Shown here: positions 1 to 7,744 of the stretch, piece by piece | How the letters are laid out: each line of letters opens with the position of its first letter | Numbering within the stretch: position 1 is the stretch's first letter | Assembly (NCBI RefSeq): GCF_002910905.1 | Contig: NZ_NEUE01000306.1 | Location: 1 to 52,813 of the forward strand | Length of the DNA stretch: 52,813 nucleotides | Source: Streptomyces sp. SM11 | Lineage (GTDB): Bacteria > Actinomycetota > Actinomycetes > Streptomycetales > Streptomycetaceae | Reading direction: 5' to 3' | Position numbers and translations under genes: made by a program | Notes under the pieces: model-generated | Seen by the model: the letters and a program-made list of their open reading frames with translations, nothing else | Database searches by the model: none | Told to the model about the DNA's origin: nothing

Positions 1-402
1 CCCGAGCAGGTCCGGAGCGTTGAAGGTCGAGCCGAGCACCAGCCGGGCCGCCGTGCTGTGCGCCGACAGCTCCGCCGGTACGCCGGTGAGCTGGAGGAAC
101 TCCACCGCCCAGCTCAGCCCGAGCGCCGTGGAGGCCACCACCACCGGCCGCGCGCGGGGCGCGCAGAAGGCGACGAGGGTGCAGAGCAGCACCGTGTAGA
201 GCGCACTCCCCGCGTACTTGGCGAAGACGCCGTCCGCCCCGGCGCGCACCGCGAGGCCCGCGGTGACGGTGACGACGGCCGCCACCGCCGCGACCGCGCG
301 AACCCTGGACGCGCGGGGCGTGAGCGGACGGCCCCCGGACGCACGGGCCCCTGACGCACGGACCGTGGAGTCGCCGCCGGTGGGCTGCGAGGACCGCTCC
401 CG
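1..402 (-). pseudogene. Truncated VanZ-like gene, left copy of the island-flanking repeat
   Basis: This stretch is base-for-base identical to 7334-7735, which lies inside the intact VanZ-like gene at 7268-7744. Read on the minus strand it encodes the same membrane protein from about its fourth codon onward. The ATG and first codons are replaced by unrelated sequence leading straight into the methyltransferase stop at 409-411. The 3' end runs off the window. With no start codon or own promoter it is probably a dead 5'-truncated copy. It marks the left boundary of the 403-7735 island. Confidence 0.85.
1..402. repeat. Direct repeat, left copy (at least 402 bp, 100% identical)
   Basis: Positions 1-402 match 7334-7735 with no difference that I could find, at an offset of 7333 bases. 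Identity ends at 403/7736. The left limit is outside the window. The repeat flanks a 7.3-kb gene block. Such a long perfect repeat indicates recent insertion or duplication and permits loop-out by homologous recombination. Confidence 0.95.
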
Positions 403-408
403 GCCGGG

Positions 409-1062
409 TCAGCGACGTGCGGTCACCAGGAGCGTCCCGATGTGCCCGGACTCCGGGGCGTCAAGGACCCGGGCGTCGACGTCGCGGAAGCCCGCCCGCT
501 CAAGGAAGCCCGTCCAGCGCCGCGGCGTGTAGCTGTACCGGTAGGTGAACATCGCTTTCCCGGCGAACCCGCCCTTGTACATGCCCTGCGGCCCGTACGC
601 CCCGGGGATCGCGGGCGGGTGTGAGAACGCGAACACCCCGCCTGGCCGGAGCTGCTCCGCGACGAGCGGGAACAGGCGGGCCGGGTCGGTGAACCACGCC
701 GCACCGAAGATCGAGTAGACCGCGTCATAGGTTGCGGTGTCGGCGGCAAGCATCTCCAGCACCTCGCCACAGACGAAGTCGGCCCCGGTGCCGACCCATC
801 GGTCCGTCACCTTCTTCACCATGACCGGGGACAGGTCGATGCCCGTCGCCTTGATCCCGCGCCCTGCGAGGAGAGCGAGAGCCCGGCCGGTACCGCAACC
901 GATCTCCAGCGCCGTCGCCGGATCGCCGAGGACCTCCGGCCCGGGACCGTGCCCGGCATACTGCGTCCAGCAGAAGGCGGGCTCCAAGTCGTCCTTGAAC
1001 GCGGAGCCGGCGTAGGTGTCCCACAGCTCCGTCTCGGCTGCGATGTCGTGTCGTGCGGGCAC
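409..1062 (-). CDS. Class I SAM-dependent methyltransferase (island operon)
   Basis: A 217-aa protein with the SAM-binding motif I (ALEIGCGTGRALALLA), an acidic residue at the end of strand 2 (GIDLS), and the post-motif LRPGG. It belongs to the general methyltransferase domain family; the substrate cannot be read from sequence. I chose the GTG at 1062 because a GAGAGAGG ribosome site lies just upstream and longer readings overlap the preceding gene. It is the last gene of the minus-strand island operon, 86 bases after the 165-aa gene, with a strong hairpin in that gap. In this context it could methylate a product or peptide made by the operon, but that is inference. Confidence 0.85.
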   Translation of the reverse strand: MPARHDIAAETELWDTYAGSAFKDDLEPAFCWTQYAGHGPGPEVLGDPATALEIGCGTGRALALLAGRGIKATGIDLSPVMVKKVTDRWVGTGADFVCGEVLEMLAADTATYDAVYSIFGAAWFTDPARLFPLVAEQLRPGGVFAFSHPPAIPGAYGPQGMYKGGFAGKAMFTYRYSYTPRRWTGFLERAGFRDVDARVLDAPESGHIGTLLVTARR

Positions 1063-1089
1063 AGTGCCTCTCTCGGTGTTGACGGGGAA

Positions 1090-1125
1090 GGCCCCTGCCC
1101 TCCGCGCGGGAGGAGTGCAGGGGCC
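1090..1125 (-). terminator. Intercistronic hairpin between the 165-aa gene and the methyltransferase
   Basis: Arms GGCCCCTGC (1090-1098) and GCAGGGGCC (1117-1125) pair perfectly, and an inner CTCC/GGAG pairing extends the stem. There is no U-tract, so it may be a partial terminator or an mRNA-stabilising element. It would let the upstream 165-aa gene be expressed above the methyltransferase. Confidence 0.6.
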
Positions 1126-1148
1126 AGCGTAGGGGCAGGATCCATGGG

Positions 1149-1646
1149 TCAGTGGCTGTCGGGAACCTTGCTGTCGCACGGGGAGCAGTTCGCCCCGTCG
1201 ATCGCCCACATCTCGGCGTCGACGTCCCAGCCGTCGGCCGCGAGGAAGTCCGCGGTACGCAGGCACAGGCCGTCAGACCGGCGCTGAATGAACGGGGCGT
1301 GGTGCTTGTACAACCCGGCGTTGTGGACCTTGCACATCGCCCAGTAGACGGGGGTGTCGAGGATGAGCTGGTGCACACCGATGTCGACGAGCTTCCCGAC
1401 ACCCAGGTGGGCGTCCGGGTTCTCCATGGCGCACACGGTGTACGCCACGGCCTGGCCGAGGATCCGCTCCGCCATGTTGCGGACCATGGTGTTGTCCCGG
1501 AGGAGCAGGGCGATCTCCCGCTCCCACAGGGGGCCGCCGTCCATGACGTTCACCGTCAGGTGCTCGATGTGCGGCGCCACGGCGTTGAGGATCTGCTCCG
1601 GGTCACTGGTACGGGCGAGGGTGGGCGGCTGAGCTGCGATGGTCAT
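1149..1646 (-). CDS. 165-aa protein with Cys/Ser-rich C-terminal tail; possible modification substrate
   Basis: I do not recognise a named family. The body is alpha-helical. It has a segment (about residues 87-112: VDIGVHQLILDTPVYWAMC, then a G-x-Y-K-H-H-A-P run) resembling the WH-LIL-T-Y-C-HH-P motif of glycine-rich-domain (DUF1399-like) proteins. The C-terminus ends in a short tail, GANCSPCDSKVPDSH, with two Cys and three Ser, like a core peptide on a long leader. The ATG at 1646 has an excellent GGAGGACAGG site. It sits inside an operon with two kinase-like proteins, a dehydrogenase and a methyltransferase, and is followed by a hairpin. A RiPP-like precursor role is inference; it could equally be a small enzyme or partner protein. 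Confidence 0.8.
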   Translation of the reverse strand: MTIAAQPPTLARTSDPEQILNAVAPHIEHLTVNVMDGGPLWEREIALLLRDNTMVRNMAERILGQAVAYTVCAMENPDAHLGVGKLVDIGVHQLILDTPVYWAMCKVHNAGLYKHHAPFIQRRSDGLCLRTADFLAADGWDVDAEMWAIDGANCSPCDSKVPDSH

Positions 1647-1753
1647 CCTGTCCTCCGTCGATCGTCGGGTGGTGCGATGGAGCCCGCACCCCGGCCGCGC
1701 GGCGACCGCAGCGCGACCGAGGGCGGGAGTCTGTTCGGGCCTGGCGTCGGGCG

Positions 1754-2893
1754 TCAGATCGCTTCTGCGGCCTTCCGGAGCGCGGCAACACTCGCCGGCA
1801 CGTCGTGGCTCAGCCGGACCGTCTGGTGAGGCAGTACGGCGAGCCGGGCCGACACCTCATCCCGAGCGCTCCGCCGCCCGCCACCGTCCACCCCCCCGGC
1901 CAGCTCGAAGATGTCGGGGTAGCGATCCTCCGTGCGACCGCTCATGAAGTCGTCGTCCCCCAGCGCCTGCACCGCACCGCCGACCACATCGGGCGAGGAC
2001 TCGGCGTCGACCCGAGGGAAGAGGAGCCCAGCCGCGCGACCCCCCGTAGCCAGCTCGACCCCGAACAGGCTCGTGAACTGGTCCGGGAATACCTGGACCT
2101 TCTTCTCCCGCCTCTTCTCGTCTTCCCACAGCGGCGTGAAGTCGCCGGCGAGGAGCGCCGTCGTCACCGCGTCGTGCTGCGTCGGGTGGAAGGCTCCGCC
2201 CTTTTTGACGTGGCCACGCGCAGCGGCACCCCACCCCAGCGAGGCCAGCAGGCCGAGGCCGACAGCAGCGGCAGACGGCCACGGCACCACTTCCACACCG
2301 CGCGTGCCGGTGGGCCGGACCAGTACCCGGTCGTTGGCCAGGAGCTGCCAACCGGACGAGGCAAGCAGCAGAGCCGTCGTGGTCTTCCCTGCGCCCTTCC
2401 CGCCGAACGCGAGAAGCGCCGCCCCGTCCTCCGGGCGTACGACCGCCGAGGAGTGGAGCACCGCCCACCCGTCGCGCAGGAGTTGCCCCCGGAAGACCTC
2501 GCGGGCCAGGCGCGCGGCTGCGAGAGAGAGTTCCATCACGCCGATACCGGTGAGCGTGAGGCGGCCGGAAGCGGGGCTGCTGCGGTACGCGATCGCTTCG
2601 TCCGGCGATGTCGCGATGATGTCCTCACCGTCCCGGGCGACGAGCATCCGGTGCCGCGCGTACTCGACCTCTGCCGTGTGCCGCCCGTCGTGGACCAGTA
2701 GGGTCAGCGCCGCGTACGCCTCCGGGTCGACGTCCGCGACGAGGACAGCACCCGCGTACACCGTGGCGGCCTCCACCGGGGACGAGTTCCACCACTGGCC
2801 GAAGTACCGGGCCGACCAGTCCGTCACCTCCGCCCGGTTGCTCATGACGGTGACAGCTGCAGCAGCGGCCTCCAGCCGGGTAGCGGTGATCAT
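1754..2893 (-). CDS. HPr kinase/phosphatase-like ATP-binding protein
   Basis: A 379-aa protein with a clear Walker A loop, GGKGAGKTTT (about residues 164-173), preceded by LHSSAVV and followed by LLANDRVLV, the arrangement of the HprK-related serine kinase fold. The HPr-binding DRA domains of true HprK are not evident. HprK-like kinases occur in natural-product peptide clusters, where some phosphorylate a Ser near the peptide C-terminus (lasso peptide kinases are the known case). The start overlaps the dehydrogenase stop (ATGA at 2890-2893), so the two are translationally coupled. It lies 107 bases upstream of the 165-aa gene, a plausible substrate; that link is inference. Confidence 0.85.
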   Translation of the reverse strand: MITATRLEAAAAAVTVMSNRAEVTDWSARYFGQWWNSSPVEAATVYAGAVLVADVDPEAYAALTLLVHDGRHTAEVEYARHRMLVARDGEDIIATSPDEAIAYRSSPASGRLTLTGIGVMELSLAAARLAREVFRGQLLRDGWAVLHSSAVVRPEDGAALLAFGGKGAGKTTTALLLASSGWQLLANDRVLVRPTGTRGVEVVPWPSAAAVGLGLLASLGWGAAARGHVKKGGAFHPTQHDAVTTALLAGDFTPLWEDEKRREKKVQVFPDQFTSLFGVELATGGRAAGLLFPRVDAESSPDVVGGAVQALGDDDFMSGRTEDRYPDIFELAGGVDGGGRRSARDEVSARLAVLPHQTVRLSHDVPASVAALRKAAEAI

Positions 2894-3795
2894 GCGGGGT
2901 TCCTCTCGGTCGGGGCAGGCAGATGGGTGTAGGCGTCGCGGAGGCTGCTGGCCGCAGAGTCCAGGCACAGACGCTCGTGACGAGTGAGTGAGGGAAGGCA
3001 CTGGGCGGCCACACCCCCGGTGAAGTGCATCGGGATGCCGAGCCACACGTCCCCGTACGGGACGGACAGCTCCTCGATGCCGTCGACCAGGCCGAGGACT
3101 TTGCGGAGTGTCGACAGCACGGCACCGGCGGGACCGCAGCGCGTGCGGCCGATCCCGGCCCGGATCAGCGCCGGCCGCTGTTGGAGTTCTTCCACGATCG
3201 CGCGGGCAAGGGCTGTCACCGGGTGGCCGTCCACGGTTGTGGTGGACAGGCACGGCACCGCACGGTCGCCGTGCTCTCCGATCACGTGGCCCTCGACCCG
3301 TCCCGGGGTGACCTGGGCGTACTGGGCCAGGAGTAGCCGGTACCGGGCCGAGTCGAGGTTCGATCCGATCCCGTAGACTCGAACGCACCCGGACACTCGG
3401 GCGAAGCGCCGGGCCATCAGGTCCACCGGGTTGGTGACAACGAGGACGGCGCCCTGATACCCGTGCAGTTCCTTGGCCAGGGTAGCGATCGCGGGTGCGT
3501 TCGCCGTAGCGCCGCCGCGGCGTATGTCCCGGGCGTTGGTGTTCGTGAAGTCGGTGCGCAGGGTGACCACGACGGCGTCGCACCCGTGGAGATCCGCGGT
3601 GTCGCCGGCCTCGACCTGAGTGCGCGACCGGGCGGACACGGCCAGGTCCTGGAGATCGGCGACCAACCCGCGTGTCTGCTCCTCCCGCCGGGACACGACG
3701 ACGAGCCGCTCGGCAAGCTCCGCCGGTACCAGGCCGGTTGCCAGCGCCTGACCGACCGCGCCCGCGCCGACGACTCCCACCACCGGCCCGGTCAC
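2890..3795 (-). CDS. Lactate/malate dehydrogenase-family NAD-dependent oxidoreductase
   Basis: A 301-aa protein with the N-terminal Rossmann motif GAGAVG (residues 10-15), NPVD (122-125), the D148-x-x-R151 pair and GEHGD with catalytic His175. These are the LDH/MDH hallmarks and the length is normal. The substrate-specificity loop (around residues 80-95) does not match housekeeping LDH or MDH, so the 2-oxo-acid substrate is unclear. The GTG start at 3795 overlaps the kinase stop as GTGA. Placement between two kinase-like genes argues for a dedicated tailoring role rather than central metabolism. In lantibiotics an N-terminal pyruvoyl group is reduced to lactyl by a different fold, so an analogous job here is only a hypothesis. 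Confidence 0.88.
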   Translation of the reverse strand: MTGPVVGVVGAGAVGQALATGLVPAELAERLVVVSRREEQTRGLVADLQDLAVSARSRTQVEAGDTADLHGCDAVVVTLRTDFTNTNARDIRRGGATANAPAIATLAKELHGYQGAVLVVTNPVDLMARRFARVSGCVRVYGIGSNLDSARYRLLLAQYAQVTPGRVEGHVIGEHGDRAVPCLSTTTVDGHPVTALARAIVEELQQRPALIRAGIGRTRCGPAGAVLSTLRKVLGLVDGIEELSVPYGDVWLGIPMHFTGGVAAQCLPSLTRHERLCLDSAASSLRDAYTHLPAPTERNPA

Positions 3796-5291
3796 CGCAG
3801 GTCCAGCGTGGTGTGCTCGACCTCGTTGAAAATGGCGTCGATCAGGCCGAGCCCCGCCATCGACCCGATGAGGAGGCCGCTGACCCGGTCGACGACCGTC
3901 GCGATCCGGCGCCCATTCGACATCAGCGTCCGCTGATGGGCCGAAAGGGGAAAGCCGGACGGTGCGCTCAGGCACGACGTCAGGTAGTTCGTGGTGTCCA
4001 TCAGCCACAGGACCATGACCTCGCGCAGCCGATCGGCCCGATCCGTCTTGGCCAGGCCTGCGAATTGTCGGCTCAGGGCGTCCAACACCCCCTGCGTGAT
4101 CTGCTGTTCGGCGCGCAGCTCGTGGTGACACAGGGCCAGCATCAGAGTTCGGCCGCAGAGCTTCGCCACGTCGGGCTGCGGTCCGGCCGCCCACTGGAGC
4201 GCCGGGTCGATGAAGGTCAGCCGGTGGCTGCTGAGATAGACGTGCTCGGGCTTGAGGTCCCCGAACACAGCAGTCCGCTGCCGGGCAGGGAGCGCGGCCG
4301 TAAGCCGCAGCAGCTGGCGTACCGAGCTCTCGACCAGGCCGACGACCGCCAGGCGCTCATCCTCCTGGAGCCCGCTGTCCCGGCCGAGGTCGGCGACGTA
4401 CCCGGCTACGGCCGGGCCTTTGAACTTCCGGAAGAACACATCCACGATGTTGCGCTCGTTTATCGGCCACGCTCCCCGCAGATACCGCGCCCCCAGGTCG
4501 CCGTGCAGCTCCTTCAGCGACAGCAGGACCGAGTCCAGTAAGGCGGCCGTGTCCCAGGGGCGCGCGGTGATCTCCTCCGCAACCGTCGTCCCCGGCACCG
4601 CCTTGGTGAACAAGACGCCTGCGCGCAACGCAGCGGCCTCACACACCCGGGGCCGGCCCAGCCACCGCAGGAACTCCAGGTGCTGGTACTCCCGTCGCGC
4701 CACCAAGTCGGCGCTCTTGGTGTACGGATGCTGCGCCTCCAGGATCTCGTCCCACGTGCCTCGCGCGCCGCCCAGGGTGCCGGTAAGGACGCCGTGGCCC
4801 TGGCTGATCAGGGTGGCGAGCGGCTGCGGGTCGCACAGCGCCCCGGAGTCCTCCAGGGGCAGCACCCACCAAGCAGAACCCTGATCGGGGCGGACGTTCC
4901 CCGGAGCCGGGACCTCCAGCGCCGCCTTGCGGCTGTGCGCCATCGAGCCGGGAACGCTCCACGCCATGGCCACGGACCCCGGAACCAAGGCGACGTAGCC
5001 GCCCTCGCGGCCGAACATCTGCTCGGCGTAGAAAACCGGCCCACCGCCCAGGCGTGTCCGCAGCGGCTCCACACACTTGACCGGATCGTCCAGGAGGAGC
5101 GCGGCGTGCACCACGGCGGCCCGAACGATGACTGCGCCGAACAGCACGCCGGGCGTCAGGAACGTGGTGCCGCCTTCGGCCCAGTCGGCCCATGCCGCCC
5201 GGACCGACGAAGCCGCCCCCAGCAGCCAGTGCTCGCCGGTGAGAGTCTGCTCCCGCGCCGGAGAGAAGCCCTTTCCAGTCAGTTCAGTCAT
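3792..5291 (-). CDS. APH/ChoK-like phosphotransferase with long N-terminal domain
   Basis: A 499-aa protein. The C-terminal half has a kinase-like catalytic loop FGDLKPEHV (343-351; Asp345) and a FIDPA magnesium-binding motif (Asp362), as in aminoglycoside phosphotransferase/protein-kinase-like enzymes. The N-terminal 190 residues are not recognised. A basic/aromatic block near 198-215 (ARREYQHLEFLRWLG) precedes the kinase lobe. APH-like proteins act as lyase partners or Ser/Thr kinases in several peptide pathways (class V lanthipeptide LxmK is a known case). ATG at 5291 is preceded by GCGGAG. It is the first gene of the island operon, reading away from the 25-bp palindrome. Confidence 0.8.
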   Translation of the reverse strand: MTELTGKGFSPAREQTLTGEHWLLGAASSVRAAWADWAEGGTTFLTPGVLFGAVIVRAAVVHAALLLDDPVKCVEPLRTRLGGGPVFYAEQMFGREGGYVALVPGSVAMAWSVPGSMAHSRKAALEVPAPGNVRPDQGSAWWVLPLEDSGALCDPQPLATLISQGHGVLTGTLGGARGTWDEILEAQHPYTKSADLVARREYQHLEFLRWLGRPRVCEAAALRAGVLFTKAVPGTTVAEEITARPWDTAALLDSVLLSLKELHGDLGARYLRGAWPINERNIVDVFFRKFKGPAVAGYVADLGRDSGLQEDERLAVVGLVESSVRQLLRLTAALPARQRTAVFGDLKPEHVYLSSHRLTFIDPALQWAAGPQPDVAKLCGRTLMLALCHHELRAEQQITQGVLDALSRQFAGLAKTDRADRLREVMVLWLMDTTNYLTSCLSAPSGFPLSAHQRTLMSNGRRIATVVDRVSGLLIGSMAGLGLIDAIFNEVEHTTLDLR

Positions 5292-5436
5292 CGCGTCAAC
5301 TCCGCGATACGGAGATGAGTACTTTCACGCACGGCGACTCCTAGTCAGTCGTCGCCCCGGGCAGGCGGGCGTCACCGCTCCCAGGGCCCTGACGTCCGAG
5401 AGTCCCTTGACTGCGAGTGCCCCGCCTGCCCATCGC

Positions 5437-5461
5437 GGGTGTACCCATGATGGGTACACCC
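5437..5461. promoter_or_regulatory. Perfect 25-bp palindrome, probable operator of the island
   Basis: Arms GGGTGTACCCAT (5437-5448) and ATGGGTACACCC (5450-5461) are exact inverted copies around one central base. It lies 48 bases before the XRE-TPR start and 145 bases before the divergent kinase start. The neighbouring regulator is the obvious candidate ligand. Confidence 0.8.
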
Positions 5462-5508
5462 CGTGGGTGTCCCCCGTGCACAGTGGGACGAGCAGGCAGG
5501 AGAGCCGC

Positions 5509-6813
5509 ATGACCTACCAGCCGCCGACAGCTCTACCGCGCGACCTCATTGACCAGGAAAAGATGCACCGCGCGCTGATAAGTCACGACTTCGGGGCGGT
5601 GTTCCGTCTCGCGCGCGAGCACGCGGGCATCTCGTACTCCAAGATCGCCACGGAGTGCGACATCAAGCCGAATCGCGTGGGAGAACTCGCAAAGGGCCGC
5701 GGGCGCATCACGACCTTCGAGAAGATCGCCCAGATCGCCGACGCCTTACGCGTCCCGGGGCACGTGCTCGGTTTGGCTCCCCGTCCCTGGGAGGCGGACT
5801 CTCCTGGTCATTCCAGTGAAGAGATCGGACCGCACATGCGACGTCGAACCATCCTCCAGGCAGCCACTGCCACCGGCCTCGCCGCAGCGCTCCCCGCCCT
5901 GCACCACCCGGAGCCACCGAGCCGAATCACCCCGGCCTACGTCGAGGAGCTGCGCGCGCGGGCAGCCCGCCTCCGGCGCCTCGACATCTACCTCGGCGGC
6001 GGTGACACCTACCGCGTGTACCTCGCGGAGGTCCAACGCACCAAGTCCCTTCTACGCGCGGCCGTTTTCACCGACGATGCCCGCCAGAGAGCGACGGCGC
6101 TCCTTGCCGAGCAGGCACAGCAGGCGGGATGGTCCGCATTCGACGGCGGCCGTACCCGGGAAGCCGTGGACCTGTACGAGGAAAGCCGCGACCTCGCACA
6201 GGAGGCCCGGGACTCGGACCTCTACGGCAACGCGCTCGCGTTCCTCGCCTACAAGATCGGGCCCGACGACCGACAGGCCGCCGTCGCCGTCGCAGAGGCT
6301 TCCTGTGCCACGATCACGGCGCGCACCCCGTCCACCGTCCGCGCGCTGCTGCACGAGCGCCATGCCTGGGCCTGTGCCGTCAACGGCCAGATCGGGGGCA
6401 CCGAGCGTGCACTGGAGGCGGCCCGCGATGCCCTCGACAGCACGCCGAAGGACGAGCCCCAGCCCGACTGGGCGGCCTGGGTCGACCACATCGAGCTGGA
6501 CATCATGACCGGCCGCTGCTGGACGGAGCTTCGACGACCGCTCCGCGCCGTCCCGGCCCTCACCCGCGCGCTCGGCCAGTACAGCGACGACAACGCGCGC
6601 GACAAGTCCCTCTATCTGTCTTGGCTGGCTCAGGCCTACCTCACCGCCGACGAGGTCGATGTGGCCGCGCGGCACGTCGGACGCGCTGCCGCCCTTGCCC
6701 GTGGGGTCGCATCTCAACGCCCGGCGCAGCGTCTCGTGCCGCTGATCAATCACCTGCGCCCGCACGCCAGCCTCCCCGCAGTGCGTGAACTCCTGGAAGG
6801 CACAGCCGCCTAG
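5509..6813 (+). CDS. XRE-family HTH regulator with C-terminal TPR repeats
   Basis: A 434-aa protein. Residues about 29-90 form a Cro/CI-type HTH (FRLAREHAGISYSKIATEC, then recognition helix KPNRVGELAKGRG). A short MRRRTILQAATATGLAAALP segment follows at about 110-129, then helical TPR-like repeats to the end. This architecture is common in Streptomyces cluster-linked regulators. The ATG at 5509 has a GGCAGGAGAG site; the frame stays open upstream but lacks a ribosome site. It is divergent from the kinase operon across the perfect palindrome and probably controls it and itself. Its stop overlaps the convergent cutA stop by four bases (CTAG). Confidence 0.88.
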   Translation: MTYQPPTALPRDLIDQEKMHRALISHDFGAVFRLAREHAGISYSKIATECDIKPNRVGELAKGRGRITTFEKIAQIADALRVPGHVLGLAPRPWEADSPGHSSEEIGPHMRRRTILQAATATGLAAALPALHHPEPPSRITPAYVEELRARAARLRRLDIYLGGGDTYRVYLAEVQRTKSLLRAAVFTDDARQRATALLAEQAQQAGWSAFDGGRTREAVDLYEESRDLAQEARDSDLYGNALAFLAYKIGPDDRQAAVAVAEASCATITARTPSTVRALLHERHAWACAVNGQIGGTERALEAARDALDSTPKDEPQPDWAAWVDHIELDIMTGRCWTELRRPLRAVPALTRALGQYSDDNARDKSLYLSWLAQAYLTADEVDVAARHVGRAAALARGVASQRPAQRLVPLINHLRPHASLPAVRELLEGTAA

Positions 6814-7133
6814 GGACGGGCCACCGACTTCCGGATCCACGTCAGACACCGGTCGGCGCCGGCCGTGATGGGCACGGCGCAGACCTCCGGGTTATCCCAC
6901 GGATGCGCCTCCAGGAGGTACGCCTCCAGCTCCGGGTACCGGTCAGCGGTCGTCTTCAGCAGCAGCTGCCACTCCTCGCCGGTGCCGAACTCCTCCAAGT
7001 GCCAGAACACGCTCGTCACGGGACCGACGATCTGGGCCCCTGCCGCCAGCCGCTGCTGAACTGCGGGGCCCGCAAGGGCAACTGCCTGCTCACGAGTCGG
7101 TGTTGCTGTCGACACCTGCACACATTCAGTCAT
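6810..7133 (-). CDS. cutA: CutA-family divalent-cation-tolerance-like protein
   Basis: A 107-aa protein, the normal CutA1 length. It follows the family pattern: an N-terminal strand with EQAVALAGPAVQQRLAAG, the conserved VTSVFWHLEE, LLLKTTADRYPELEAYLLEAHPWDNPEV and a terminal ITAGADRCLTWIRKSV block (quoted in parts). CutA trimers bind copper and other ligands; the physiological role is unclear. ATG at 7133 was chosen over an upstream in-frame ATG because the family start aligns there. It is convergent with the XRE gene and separated from the vanZ-like stop by about 135 bases. Whether it belongs to the island function or is a passenger is unknown. Confidence 0.88.
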   Translation of the reverse strand: MTECVQVSTATPTREQAVALAGPAVQQRLAAGAQIVGPVTSVFWHLEEFGTGEEWQLLLKTTADRYPELEAYLLEAHPWDNPEVCAVPITAGADRCLTWIRKSVARP

Positions 7134-7267
7134 GGTCCCGAGCGTATCGACCCGCGTCAGCCGGTGGCGGCCAGCCGCGGGATCATTGGGTAGGGCCACA
7201 TCCAGGTCAGGAGCGTTTCTTGCGTTTCGATCATGCTTCGGACAGCCCACCTCGTGAATGTTCGAGA

Positions 7268-7744
7268 CTAACGCGTAGCGAGCCGCCGGACCCCCGCGTG
7301 GACGGCCCAGGCCGCCGCCGCGCCCACCGCGTACCCGAGCAGGTCCGGAGCGTTGAAGGTCGAGCCGAGCACCAGCCGGGCCGCCGTGCTGTGCGCCGAC
7401 AGCTCCGCCGGTACGCCGGTGAGCTGGAGGAACTCCACCGCCCAGCTCAGCCCGAGCGCCGTGGAGGCCACCACCACCGGCCGCGCGCGGGGCGCGCAGA
7501 AGGCGACGAGGGTGCAGAGCAGCACCGTGTAGAGCGCACTCCCCGCGTACTTGGCGAAGACGCCGTCCGCCCCGGCGCGCACCGCGAGGCCCGCGGTGAC
7601 GGTGACGACGGCCGCCACCGCCGCGACCGCGCGAACCCTGGACGCGCGGGGCGTGAGCGGACGGCCCCCGGACGCACGGGCCCCTGACGCACGGACCGTG
7701 GAGTCGCCGCCGGTGGGCTGCGAGGACCGCTCCCGAAGCCTCAT
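7268..7744 (-). CDS. VanZ-like / DUF2809-type small membrane protein (intact copy)
   Basis: A 158-aa protein with about four hydrophobic segments (for example VAAVAAVVTVTAGLAVRAGA and ALYTVLLCTLVAFC), an embedded WAVEFLQL, and a late FNAPDLLGYAVGAAAAW segment, typical of VanZ-like or DUF2809 membrane proteins. The start ATG overlaps the MFS stop (ATGA at 7741-7744), so it is translated with the exporter. The segment 7334-7735 is duplicated exactly at 1-402. This copy keeps the native start and stop and so is the functional one. Confidence 0.8.
   Translation of the reverse strand: MRLRERSSQPTGGDSTVRASGARASGGRPLTPRASRVRAVAAVAAVVTVTAGLAVRAGADGVFAKYAGSALYTVLLCTLVAFCAPRARPVVVASTALGLSWAVEFLQLTGVPAELSAHSTAARLVLGSTFNAPDLLGYAVGAAAAWAVHAGVRRLATR
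7334..7735. repeat. Direct repeat, right copy
   Basis: Identical to 1-402 (offset 7333). It lies within the intact VanZ-like gene and ends seven bases before its ATG codon. Together the copies bracket the accessory island. Confidence 0.95.

Noticed and set aside
7134..7267. Searched for a tRNA or short att core at the island's right junction
   Set aside because: No cloverleaf-like sequence or inverted repeat typical of integrase sites could be seen.
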